Shown: positions 15,686-23,378 of the stretch, piece after piece | Layout of the letters: every line of letters starts with the position of its first letter | How positions within the stretch are numbered: the first letter of the stretch is position 1 | Source: Oscillospiraceae bacterium | Lineage (GTDB): Bacteria; Bacillota; Clostridia; Oscillospirales; Acutalibacteraceae | Length of the DNA stretch: 45,023 nucleotides | Direction: 5' to 3' | Assembly (NCBI GenBank): GCA_910574935.1 | Contig: CAJTCU010000022.1 | Span: 1-45,023 of the forward strand | The notes under the pieces: model-generated | Seen by the model: only the letters and a program-made list of their open reading frames with translations | What the model was told of the DNA's origin: nothing | The model's database searches: none | Translations under genes and position numbers: made by a program

Positions 15686-17368
15686 TCAAAGCTCCCCTTC
15701 GGGAACCGGCTCAAAGGAAACATCATTTTTACGGACCTTTCTATAGCATTCCGGATGAAGCATTTGCTTGTGATTCTGGCGATTTCCTTTATCATCATAG
15801 ACCTGGAATCCCGTGTCCACGGTGATTTTCTTTCCGCAAACAGGACACAAACCTTTCTGCTGACGGAAAAGTTTCGCCAATATCTTTCTGCCCTTCAGAC
15901 TATTGCGCATTTTCTCGGTGTTGCGTTTTCCAAAATATTCCCGGTCGTCCGCGTCGAATGGATTGGAACAGTTGCGGATTTTTGTAAAGCGGATAATATC
16001 CGTATCGGCAGCGTAAACCAGCCGTATAAACAGGGTTTCCCCATTGTTCATTTTCAGCTTTGTTGGAACAGAAAACGTCCAGCTTCGGTTGCCAATACGG
16101 TGGAAATATTTTGTGGCTATCCACGTTTTGCTTTTCTTTGGATGCCTGCGCCTGCACCAAGCCCACAGACATTTGAACACTTGATAATCTACATATTCAA
16201 ACGCCACAGCAGACACATTGAACTGCTGGTAATTGACCCAGCCGCGAATCATGGGATTCAGCTTGCGAATCAGCCATTCCTGCTTGATAGTGGGGTTTCC
16301 CTTCACGGTTTTCCGGATTTTATCCAGAATCCCTTTGAGATTTTTCTTGGACGGCTTAATCAGCAGCTTGCCCTTGTATTTGCGGATGTTGCAGCCAAGA
16401 AAATCAAAGCCGTCGTCAATATGGGTAATGACCGTCTTTTCCTCCGAAAGCTGCAAACCTCTTTCCGCCATAAACTCCCGCACCATGGGCAGTACCTGTT
16501 CCTGTAGTAACTGTCGGTTTTCACCGGTGATGATGAAATCATCGGCGAAGCGCACGAAGTTAACCATAGGGGAGTATTGCTTACCCTTACGGGTGGTTTG
16601 ATGGAAATGTTTTTTGAGGAGCGGCTGTAATCCGTCCAGCACCATGTTGCAGATTACCGGCGAGATAGGCGAACCTTGCGGCGCACCCTCATCGGTCGGG
16701 AACAGCTTTTTCGTTTCAATGTACCCGCATTTCAGCCACTTGCGGAGTATCTTCTTGTCTATGGGGATGTGTTCCAATATCCACTGGTGGCTGATGTGGT
16801 CAAAGCACCCCTTTATATCTCCCTCCAGCACCCATTTGGGCGACACCTTTTTCGCCAGGTCATTGAAACATTGTTCAATAGCATCCTGGGGACAACGCTC
16901 TGGGCGGAACCCAAAGGAGCAAGGGTCAGCACTCATTTCTGCCAGCGGTTCCAGTGCAAAACGGTAGAGCGTCTGCATGGCCCTGTCCAGCATGGTGGGA
17001 ATACTGAGTGGACGCATTTTGCCGTTCTTTTTGGGGATATATATCCGCCGGAGCGGCTTGGGATGGTAACCTTTTTGCGTCAGTCTGAAAATTGCTTCAT
17101 ACTTCATTTTGGGTGTAGACCATATTTCACTGTCTACCCCGGCAGTTCGTTTTCCTGTGTTTTCCGTCACCCTTTTCACCGCCAGAGCCTTGGCGAAAAA
17201 GGATGTGGTCAGTAGTCGCTGCAAGGCTTTCACCCTGCCGGTCCTGCCTTCCTTTTGAGCCTTTACAATACGCGCCTGCAGTTTTCTAACGGCGGATTCC
17301 GCATAGTCCCAATCGATTTCAGACCATGCGGTTGTGCCGTCAAGAGATGCACACAGTTCCCTGTCCAT
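15686..17368 (-). CDS. ltrA: group II intron reverse transcriptase/maturase with HNH endonuclease
   Basis: This 560-residue intron-encoded protein starts at ATG 17368 (MDRELCASLDG) behind GAAAGGAG. An in-frame extension to 17476 lacks a ribosome site. Reverse transcriptase blocks are clear: KRTAGVD (RT-0/1), KKNGKMRPLSIPT (RT-2), SFGFRP (RT-2a/3), GDIKGCFDHI (RT-3), APQGSPISP (RT-4), and the catalytic FADDFII (RT-5). The maturase X domain (WLIRKLNPMIRGWVNYQQ) follows. An HNH zinc nuclease (CPVCGKKI ... HPECYRKV) ends the protein. It helps the intron fold and splice, cuts target DNA and primes reverse transcription for retrohoming. All catalytic residues are intact. Confidence 0.96.
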   Translation of the reverse strand: MDRELCASLDGTTAWSEIDWDYAESAVRKLQARIVKAQKEGRTGRVKALQRLLTTSFFAKALAVKRVTENTGKRTAGVDSEIWSTPKMKYEAIFRLTQKGYHPKPLRRIYIPKKNGKMRPLSIPTMLDRAMQTLYRFALEPLAEMSADPCSFGFRPERCPQDAIEQCFNDLAKKVSPKWVLEGDIKGCFDHISHQWILEHIPIDKKILRKWLKCGYIETKKLFPTDEGAPQGSPISPVICNMVLDGLQPLLKKHFHQTTRKGKQYSPMVNFVRFADDFIITGENRQLLQEQVLPMVREFMAERGLQLSEEKTVITHIDDGFDFLGCNIRKYKGKLLIKPSKKNLKGILDKIRKTVKGNPTIKQEWLIRKLNPMIRGWVNYQQFNVSAVAFEYVDYQVFKCLWAWCRRRHPKKSKTWIATKYFHRIGNRSWTFSVPTKLKMNNGETLFIRLVYAADTDIIRFTKIRNCSNPFDADDREYFGKRNTEKMRNSLKGRKILAKLFRQQKGLCPVCGKKITVDTGFQVYDDKGNRQNHKQMLHPECYRKVRKNDVSFEPVPEGEL

Positions 17369-17989
17369 TTGCTTTTCTCCTTTCGAAAATTCTGTAAGTT
17401 CTCTTGTAAAGAAAGACCGCATGGAAGTCTGCCCGCTTTTGCGTGGGATAATGTTATCGAATATTTTACGATTCAATCCCTATCCGCCCCATTACAGAGT
17501 GGCGTTCGCTTTTTCCATGTTCCTTTACCCGCACCCCCAACGGCACACCTTACGGTGGGCTTTCCCGCGTATCGTGGGGAGGATACGGGCTTACCACGTT
17601 CCGCATAATTGATAAAACGGCAACTTAGGCTCCGCCTCTCCGCCGGCAGTCTTGTGTCCGTGTATCCCCATTGGAAAAGAGGATATCCGACTGCGCACCA
17701 TTTTGGTTCAGGCCAGTCAGCAGCTTTGGCCTGTTCAGCGTAACGACGTTTATCAGCGGTTCACATTTGTTAGCCATATTGCCAAGACCAGCTCCCAAAC
17801 CGTATTGTGCTAACAGCTTCGCCGTCCCCTCACGGTTCCAGCTTCTCCCTTTCGGGTGGGCTACCTTGTCCTATCCGCTCCCTCATAGCACTTGCGCGCC
17901 ACTTCGGGGATAGTAGGTCTTGCTAACGGAATAGCAAGTTCAATCACCTTTCGGCGTTGAACAATCAATTATGCGACGACGTGTCGCAC

Positions 17990-18565
17990 TTCCATCTCGC
18001 TGTCAGGGATGGGATAGTTGTGCATCTTCTGGCGGATTTCCCGCTCGGCATCCACATCCCGGATGCAGTAGGCTTTGAACCGCTCCCACAGCTCCGGGGC
18101 ATCCTCCGGGCGGTTCCGGGTGCGGCCCCCATTGGCCTTGGTGGGCTTGCAGAGCATGGAGAAGTAGCGCAGAAGGGACACACCCTCCTTCAGCTTTTTC
18201 CGTTTGATGCTCAGCACCTCGCCTACTCCGTCCAGGGTGAGGGGGAGGGCCAGCATCGCCGATTGGACGGCGGTACACTGCCAAGAGGCCGGAGAGAGCT
18301 GCCGCCCTAAGTAGCGGGAAATACACGTCCGCTCGAAGGCGGCGTTGAAGGCTGTCTTGATGACAGTCTCATCCTCCAGAGCCGACAGCACCCGGTTCGG
18401 GAGCTGCTCCCCACGGGCCAGATCGACCACCTGGGTCGGTTCATCGTCAAAGGCATAGGCAAAGAGGAGGATTTCAAATCTGGGGGAATCTGAATAGGCG
18501 TACACTCCGCACTTCGGAAGGTCAACGTCAGAAAAGGTCTCGATGTCGATTGCTAACAGGCTCAT
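17990..18565 (-). CDS. phage family A DNA polymerase, exon 1 (3'-5' exonuclease domain)
   Basis: This is the first exon, 192 codons from ATG 18565 (MSLLAIDIETFSD) behind AGGAGG. It encodes the 3'-5' exonuclease domain: Exo I DIET (residues 7-10), Exo II NAAFER (~74-79) and Exo III RDVDAE (~169-174). Reading on without splicing adds only VRHVVA and a stop, so an unspliced transcript would yield an exonuclease-only protein of about 198 residues. The intron sits at the junction between proofreading and polymerising domains. The exon follows the DUF2815 gene after a strong hairpin. Confidence 0.93.
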
Positions 18566-18586
18566 ACTTGCCTCCTGATATGGCAA

Positions 18587-18613
18587 AGAGGGGTGGAGGC
18601 TCTCCACCCCTCT
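18587..18613 (-). promoter_or_regulatory. 12-bp perfect hairpin between DUF2815 and polymerase genes
   Basis: AGAGGGGTGGAG (18587-18598) pairs perfectly with CTCCACCCCTCT (18602-18613) across a 3-base loop. On the transcribed strand only TTTG follows, so it would be a leaky terminator at most. It may lower polymerase expression relative to the DUF2815 protein or stabilise upstream mRNA. Confidence 0.6.
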
Positions 18614-18633
18614 CGCCAAAAGTCGTGTGTTTG

Positions 18634-19179
18634 TCAGGAGAGGAAATCCTCGTCCTCGTCCGCCATGGCCTCGAAGTCATCGCTGGCCTTGGAGCGACCG
18701 CCGAGGGCCTCGCCGTCCTTCACGAACTGGACATTGCCCAGGCCAGCGGCGATGCCGCGGTTCCCGTTGGAGTTGTAGCCGTAGAAGGTGACGCTCACGT
18801 TGCAGTAGCAGCCGGAGTACACCTCGCTCTGGTCGATGATGGGCTGGACCTTGCGATCCACCACCTGTGGGGCCTGACGGCTGTTGGCGTTGAGGAAGTA
18901 GCACCCGGCATACGCCTCGTCATCGGGCCGGTCGGTGTCGCCGTCCCGGAGCGGGGTCTTGAGGTTGGGGGGAATCTTGCCGCCCCACTTGCCCACGGAG
19001 TCCTTCTTGGCCTGCTCGATGGCGTTCTTGATGGCGGTGATGGTCTTGGCATCCTTCTTGGACACGATCAGCGAAGCGCCGTACTTGGGGTCGGAGCCGT
19101 TTACGCTGGTCGGCTCGAACAGGTGGGCGTAGCTGATGCGGCAGGGAATGATGACCTTAGTCGGATTGATGGCAGCCAT
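18634..19179 (-). CDS. DUF2815 family phage protein (ssDNA-binding-like)
   Basis: This 181-residue protein starts at ATG 19179 (MAAINPTKVIIPCRISYAHLF) behind GGAGG. An earlier in-frame extension is a shadow of the DUF2800 gene. The protein is a beta-rich domain with an acidic tail ending EDEDFLS. An acidic C-terminus is typical of single-stranded DNA-binding proteins that recruit partners. DUF2815 proteins are found immediately before the family A polymerase in Firmicutes phages, as here, and are thought to coat ssDNA during replication. Its ribosome site lies inside the last codons of the DUF2800 gene. Confidence 0.92.
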   Translation of the reverse strand: MAAINPTKVIIPCRISYAHLFEPTSVNGSDPKYGASLIVSKKDAKTITAIKNAIEQAKKDSVGKWGGKIPPNLKTPLRDGDTDRPDDEAYAGCYFLNANSRQAPQVVDRKVQPIIDQSEVYSGCYCNVSVTFYGYNSNGNRGIAAGLGNVQFVKDGEALGGRSKASDDFEAMADEDEDFLS

Positions 19180-19181
19180 GA

Positions 19182-20312
19182 TTAAACCTCCTGAAATTCC
19201 GCAGATGCGGTCGTAGTGTTGATGGCGTTGCGCTTGTCGGAATCGGGGACGAGGGTCAGCTTGCCCTGGGGCTTGTAGACCAGGGAGCCAAGGACACGCT
19301 GGAACTCCTCCTTGCCCATGAGCCGCTCCATATCGCCGATGCCGATGAGCGTTTTCTTGAAGATGTCGGTATAGCCGCTTGCCTGGGCCGCAGCGATGAC
19401 CTCCTCCTCGGAACTGTACTTCCGAACGGAGCGGCCTTCCACCACTTTGTATCCGGGCCACTTCTTTCCGTGGATGATTGCCTCGTCCTGGGCGAAGGCA
19501 TACACGTCTGCCGCCCACTTCGCAAGCTCGTCCGAGCGGCGGAGGACTTCGGCGATCTCCTCATCGTCCAGCAGGGCAGGCTGGCGGAACTCCATCTGGG
19601 CCAGCTTGAGGAACTCCTCGGCCCTGGCGCGGCACTGGTTTCGGGCCTTGCAGAACCGGCACCAGGAGCCAGCGGCGAACTCCCCGGCCCCCATGAGGGC
19701 CATGGCCCCGGTGGGGCGGAGGACCTCCTCACCCCACTTCTTCAGCTCCTCCGGGGTGATCTCCCAAGTGGAGCAGTGGCAGAGTCGGGGCTGGAAGATG
19801 GTCAGCCGCACCACCTTGGGGTCGTAGAGCAGCTCGGCCTTGCTGAGAACACCCAGGCCGTAGATCATAAGCTGGGGGTTGCGCTCGGCATCCACCTGCA
19901 CACCCCGGCCCAGCTTAAGGTCGATGATGTGGATGTAGGAGTCGGTCACGATGACCATGTCGGCGGTGCCGAAACAGCCCTCCACATACTCGGATGCATC
20001 GACCCTCTGCTCTACGGTGAAGACGGGGTCCTTGCAGACCCGCCGCGCCTCCTCGATCTCGCCCTGGACGAAGGAAACGTACTCGTCCACGGCCTCCAGC
20101 AGCTCGTCCGAGTAGTAGTCGGACACGGGGCGGCGGGTGCGCTGCTTGAGGTACTTCTTGATGAGATGTTCGGCCATCGCGTGGCCAGCGGTGCCCTCGG
20201 CGGCATAGGCGCTCTCCTCATCCTGGAACTGTTCCTCCAGCATCAGGGAGGGAGGGCAGTGCAAGCGGCGGTTCGCTGCCGAAGGGGAAAATCTCGCATG
20301 AGTGGAAGGCAT
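19182..20312 (-). CDS. DUF2800 family PD-(D/E)XK nuclease
   Basis: This 376-residue protein opens MPSTHARFSPSAANRRLHCP and carries EGTAGHAMAEHL (the conserved His near residue 45). CFGTADMVIV and IIDLKLGRG follow, giving the D...(D/E)xK metal site (~residues 115-135). Cysteines near residues 195-225 (CHCSTW, WCRFCKARNQC) match the Fe-S cluster ligands of Cas4/RecB-like nucleases. DUF2800 is the recombination nuclease next to DUF2815 in phage cassettes and probably resects DNA ends for annealing. The start overlaps the preceding stop by one base. Confidence 0.92.
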   Translation of the reverse strand: MPSTHARFSPSAANRRLHCPPSLMLEEQFQDEESAYAAEGTAGHAMAEHLIKKYLKQRTRRPVSDYYSDELLEAVDEYVSFVQGEIEEARRVCKDPVFTVEQRVDASEYVEGCFGTADMVIVTDSYIHIIDLKLGRGVQVDAERNPQLMIYGLGVLSKAELLYDPKVVRLTIFQPRLCHCSTWEITPEELKKWGEEVLRPTGAMALMGAGEFAAGSWCRFCKARNQCRARAEEFLKLAQMEFRQPALLDDEEIAEVLRRSDELAKWAADVYAFAQDEAIIHGKKWPGYKVVEGRSVRKYSSEEEVIAAAQASGYTDIFKKTLIGIGDMERLMGKEEFQRVLGSLVYKPQGKLTLVPDSDKRNAINTTTASAEFQEV

Positions 20313-20593
20313 CAGAGCGCCTCCACTTCTTGGAGGAGGTCGGCGTAGTCCTCCGGCTTGACGCCAGACAGCTTGCCAGCGTCATACTTCATCAACAGGG
20401 CCTTGACCTGGGCGGTCTTGCCCTCATCGCTCTTGGCGGACATGACGGCACGGACCTGTTCGATGGTGATCTTCTTGGTCGGCTCCGGGGCCGCTTCGGG
20501 GGTGGCCTCCGCTCCCTGTTCAGCCAGGGAGCGGTAGCCAGCCGCCAGCAGCTCGAAGCCTTCAGCCAATTGGCTGTAGACTTTCTTATCCAT
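20312..20593 (-). CDS. small acidic phage protein, unknown
   Basis: This 93-residue protein starts MDKKVYSQLAEGFELL. It has an amphipathic N-terminal helix, a Pro/Ala/Glu linker, and a C-terminal helical domain (KKITIEQVRAVMSAKSDEGK onward) resembling the small helical module of phage rho-like or replication accessory proteins. No catalytic residues are seen. It is coupled to DUF2800 by a one-base stop/start overlap. Small genes at this place are constant companions of the DUF2800/DUF2815 pair. Confidence 0.75.
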   Translation of the reverse strand: MDKKVYSQLAEGFELLAAGYRSLAEQGAEATPEAAPEPTKKITIEQVRAVMSAKSDEGKTAQVKALLMKYDAGKLSGVKPEDYADLLQEVEAL

Positions 20594-20609
20594 GTGTGAT
20601 ATCCTTTCT

Positions 20610-21005
20610 TCAGACGAGAGTCGCGCCCTTCAGCTCGGCGAGGAACTCGGCATTCACCCGGTCATCGATGGACAGCGTGTCCGGGGTGATGCGGTCCAGC
20701 CTCTCATCGTAGCAGCGGATGGGGATGCGCATCTTCTTGGCGATCTCCAACTCGTACTTCATGCCCTTGGTGATCTTGGTGCCGATGAGCCACATCATGT
20801 CGCTGGCCTTCAGCAGCTCGGCCCCCAGCTTGATGCCGAGGATGCGCTCGTCCGGCAGGTCATCGTTGAGGAACTGCGGATAGACCAGGTGGGGAATGAC
20901 GGGGACGTAGCCGATCTTAGCAGCGATGCGCCCGGCATCCCTGGCGACCTTGACGTTGTGCTCGATGTCCCCGCGGTACGGGGAACAGATGAAAACTTGC
21001 TGCAT
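20610..21005 (-). CDS. DUF4406-like / nucleoside deoxyribosyltransferase-fold protein
   Basis: This 131-residue protein starts at ATG 21005 (MQQVFICSPYRGD) behind AAAGGA. The longer frame from 21068 has no site. VFICSPYRGDIEHNV, PVIPHLVYP and a central MWLIGTKITKGMKYELEIA fit the Rossmann-like fold shared by DUF4406 and nucleoside 2-deoxyribosyltransferases. The catalytic Glu of the latter may be the Glu in KYELEIA. A nucleotide-handling role in phage replication is plausible. This is the first gene of the early operon, about 190 bases from its promoter. Confidence 0.8.
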   Translation of the reverse strand: MQQVFICSPYRGDIEHNVKVARDAGRIAAKIGYVPVIPHLVYPQFLNDDLPDERILGIKLGAELLKASDMMWLIGTKITKGMKYELEIAKKMRIPIRCYDERLDRITPDTLSIDDRVNAEFLAELKGATLV

Positions 21006-21149
21006 TTTACATATCCTTTCATACATTCGGGTGCATCCCGTTAGGTTGATGGTTGATGCCGCCGCCACCCGGTCGGGCGGGCGGTGGCTGTATGAGTGGC
21101 CACCTCATGGCCCTAATAATAGCCGTCCAGACCCCGTTTGCCCCGGATG

Positions 21150-21251
21150 TTGAAAACCCGGAATCAAGCTGATTTTCAAGGCTTGGAGCGGAGTATAATT
21201 TTGAAAACCAGCCTATTCCAAGGGACAAGCAGCCGGACTTTGAAAACCCGG
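21150..21251 (-). promoter_or_regulatory. early-operon promoter overlapped by repeated GGTTTTCAA operators
   Basis: On the minus strand TTGGAA (complement of 21216-21221), 18 bases, then TATACT (complement of 21192-21197) form a promoter pointing at the early operon. TTGAAAACCCGG at 21150-21161, TTGAAAACCAG at 21201-21211 and TTGAAAACCCGG at 21240-21251 are direct repeats. The middle copy lies in the spacer. A partial inverted copy, TTTTCAAGGC, lies near 21173-21182. Placement is that of a repressor-controlled lytic promoter. Confidence 0.55.
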
Positions 21252-21267
21252 TCACTCGAAAACTTTT

Positions 21268-21771
21268 TTATTTCTCCTTCGCCAGCAGGGGAACTCCAGT
21301 GTTGCGGAGTAGTGCGTTGCAGTCGTAAATGCTGCTCCCTGTCATGGTGGAGAGGATCGTCAGATAGGCGATGTCGCTTGGTTCACCAGCAAAGGTGTGT
21401 CCGGCCTTATGTACCAAATCGAGGCTGAACGGCAGAGGGAGCCGGAGGCCCACGCACAGTGCGACAACGGTCTGGATATTGGGCTTCGATTTGTTGGAGC
21501 CATTTCGATACTTGCGGATAGTGTCCTCGTTGATAAGGCACAGGCCAGCCAGAGCCTCGTTAGTCAGGCGGAGCTTGTCCATGTGGTAGGCCAGGGTCGC
21601 TCCGAACTTACCAGGTAGCTCGTCCATGATGGCAGAGGCCTGCTCCACATAGGTCTTGAACTCCGGCGTGTGGGCGGGGACGTCACTGACCGCCTTATTG
21701 AATGCGGTATCTTGATAGGTGGCCTTGACCATGGCGATGTCCTTGGCTGTTTGTTTCTGATGATTCTTCAT
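21268..21771 (-). CDS. HTH phage regulator (candidate repressor of early operon)
   Basis: This 167-residue protein starts at ATG 21771 (MKNHQKQTAKDIAMVK) behind GGAAAGGG. The frame extends upstream to 21963 but without a ribosome site. Residues ~60-115 form a helix-turn-helix of XRE type (NEALAGLCLINEDTIRKYRNG). The following CVGLRLPLPFSLDLVHKAG resembles the C-terminal HTH tail of the ImmA-like gene at 23.4-25.3 kb, so the two may be related regulators. It lies just upstream of, and in the same orientation as, the operator-bearing early promoter. It could bind the GGTTTTCAA repeats. Confidence 0.78.
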   Translation of the reverse strand: MKNHQKQTAKDIAMVKATYQDTAFNKAVSDVPAHTPEFKTYVEQASAIMDELPGKFGATLAYHMDKLRLTNEALAGLCLINEDTIRKYRNGSNKSKPNIQTVVALCVGLRLPLPFSLDLVHKAGHTFAGEPSDIAYLTILSTMTGSSIYDCNALLRNTGVPLLAKEK

Positions 21772-22181
21772 AGCTATGCCCTTTCCGCCTGGGCGGGCAA
21801 AGGATGCAGAAAAGCCTGGAGCGATACAGCGCCCCAGGCCCATGCAGTCGAAAATGGATGCACAGAACCAAGGGTGCCATATGCGCCTTCTCTTCATTGA
21901 AGAGTTAGCGACTATAGCATCCTTTGCCTGTATGCATCCAGGCTTCGATATTTTTATCTCCACGGCGGTGCCGTTTTGACCTTGTTATGTATAACGATTT
22001 TCCAAGGGAAACAAAAGCGGGTGTCGATGGGCACCTGATATGCTGCCGTATTATTGGGCTTTACCCGCGCCTTCAGCGGTTGCCTTTGAATCGACTGTTG
22101 CTCGTTTCCTTGTGCCTCTTGCGACTATGGTAACACAGAAAAATTTGCTGTATCGGACACGCCGTGTCCGGTCCAGAACGC
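21772..22181. other. non-coding gap with regulatory-looking dyads
   Basis: No gene with a ribosome site is visible. The segment holds a CTCTTCA-TTGAAGAG dyad (near 21886-21901), a possible minus-strand -10 TATAGT near 21911, and the perfect 17-bp palindrome described separately. The frame upstream of the 21771 start stays open here but reads as non-protein-like sequence rich in Cys, Arg and Trp. Confidence 0.4.
22154..22170. promoter_or_regulatory. 17-bp palindrome CGGACAC-GCC-GTGTCCG, copy 1
   Basis: A perfect 7-3-7 dyad lies between the terminator of the lysogeny operon and the HTH regulator gene. A second copy at 23344-23360 matches 15 of 17 positions. Paired sites of this type around regulator genes usually bind a dimeric regulator; the protein is unknown. 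Confidence 0.5.
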
Positions 22182-22230
22182 AAAAAAAGAGCCAGAGTCA
22201 ACTGGGTGTAACCCAGTGAACTCTGGCTCT
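22182..22230 (-). terminator. intrinsic terminator of the lysogeny operon
   Basis: On the minus strand an 11-bp stem (AGAGCCAGAGT / ACTCTGGCTCT) encloses a second 7-bp stem (ACTGGGT / ACCCAGT). Seven T residues follow. It closes the operon that ends with the 22289-23314 gene. Confidence 0.92.
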
Positions 22231-22288
22231 ATAGTATCGCTATTGGGTTCAGTCTACTAAGAACGGAAATTCGGAAAAATGGCAGTCC

Positions 22289-23314
22289 TTACAGTTTCGG
22301 CGTTTCCTGATCCATTCTTGTGGCCTGATAGAGATTCCGTACATACCGAATCCTGCTGTTAGTCCAATCCTTGCGGGTGTAGATTTTCCTTAAATCGTAG
22401 TGCTCCCGGATAAAGCTGGCCCATTGCGCCCTGGTAGTCATGCCGCAGAAGTATTCGGGCAATGACCATTTATGTATAATCTCTTGTTTGAGATAGTACC
22501 GAATTGTAAGGTAGACACACAGCTTGGCCTCGACTTCTTCCCAATCCGAATCCGAGAACATAACAGGGACCAATGACATCCGGTGGAGGACAAACCGGCT
22601 CTCTGTGTGCAGTATCGTTGTAAACTCCGGGGGAATCGGAAACGCCAACTGGGCGCATAGGGCCGCAAATCTGTCGAGAGGGACATCCTTAGTTCCGGTA
22701 CGTTCGGAGTTAACAGCACAGGAGTACGAAAGCTCGACACAGTATTTCCATTCCAACGTAAAAAGGGCAATAGTAGCAAAGATTACGTCTTCGTCTGAAC
22801 CATCCAGCCTTTTTAACAAATCTTGCGTTAGGCTCTCATAGTCCGCCATGAAATCACGGAACGTATTATTGGATATCTTTTTGACATCGCAAATCCGCTT
22901 GTTCACGATTGCTTTGAAAAGAGGGTGATCTACCATGGTGTTCAATTCAAAATACTGCATCTCGGTAAAATGGTAACCTTCCAGTCGTCCATTTATGGAT
23001 CGCACATCATCGGGCAGCAGTTCTGGGACTTCCCACCCAATGTTGCTTTTAATATGTTCAAACTGAAGAGTCCGATAGTGCTGAGCGTACTTAGCAATCC
23101 GGCTATCCCGCATTCTGGCATCATCGTCATCCCTCCCGCGAAGCGCCCGTAGGGACTGTCGGGGCGCTGTCTCATGGTAGGCATCCTTAATCAGTTCCAT
23201 GATGAAGCAATCGCGGAAATCCGCCAGACTGAACGGAGATACATCGTACAGTGTAGGGTCTGAGCAGTAGCCGGAAATTCGCCGGTCAATAAACTCAATC
23301 ATGCTCATGCCCAT
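22289..23314 (-). CDS. uncharacterised lysogeny-module protein
   Basis: This 341-residue protein starts at ATG 23314 (MGMSMIEFIDRRISGYC) behind GGAGG. It is mostly helical with many aromatic residues and no recognised catalytic motif. A YHFTEMQYFELNTMVDHPLFKAI-type stretch (given in part) near residue 125 and WASFIREHYDLRKIYTRKDW near the C-terminus are its most distinctive parts. It follows the ImmA-like gene in the same orientation and ends at a strong terminator. The 17-bp palindrome copy 2 lies 30 bases upstream of its start, so it may have its own regulated promoter. I do not recognise the family; a partner of the ImmA-like protein is possible. Confidence 0.75.
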   Translation of the reverse strand: MGMSMIEFIDRRISGYCSDPTLYDVSPFSLADFRDCFIMELIKDAYHETAPRQSLRALRGRDDDDARMRDSRIAKYAQHYRTLQFEHIKSNIGWEVPELLPDDVRSINGRLEGYHFTEMQYFELNTMVDHPLFKAIVNKRICDVKKISNNTFRDFMADYESLTQDLLKRLDGSDEDVIFATIALFTLEWKYCVELSYSCAVNSERTGTKDVPLDRFAALCAQLAFPIPPEFTTILHTESRFVLHRMSLVPVMFSDSDWEEVEAKLCVYLTIRYYLKQEIIHKWSLPEYFCGMTTRAQWASFIREHYDLRKIYTRKDWTNSRIRYVRNLYQATRMDQETPKL

Positions 23315-23343
23315 AGCGGCACCTCCATTAGAGGATTTAATAC

Positions 23344-23360
23344 CGGACACACCATGTCCG
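23344..23360. promoter_or_regulatory. 17-bp palindrome CGGACAC-ACC-ATGTCCG, copy 2
   Basis: Same 7-3-7 geometry as the site at 22154-22170, with two substitutions. On the plus strand it is followed by seven T residues, which could make it a weak plus-strand terminator. Its position upstream of the 23314 start also fits an operator. Confidence 0.5.
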
Positions 23361-23378
23361 TTTTTTTGCCAAAAATAT

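Larger units (their letters stand above)
15604..17989 (-). mobile_element. complete group II intron interrupting the DNA polymerase gene
   Basis: The 2386-base intron starts GTGCGACACG at 17989, the 5' consensus of chloroplast-like bacterial group II introns, and ends GGTCTTACCCGAC at 15604. A 34-base domain V lies at 15645-15678 and a domain VI hairpin at 15604-15644. A maturase/reverse-transcriptase gene occupies domain IV (15686-17368). Roughly 620 bases at 17369-17989 form domains I-III and the start of IV. Exon joining is exact and in frame, so the element appears functional. Base composition of the protein gene differs from the flanking exons, consistent with recent arrival. Confidence 0.95.

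Noticed and set aside
21772-21963. N-terminal 64-residue extension of the HTH regulator
   Set aside because: No ribosome site at 21963, atypical residue composition, and ATG 21771 has a good site.
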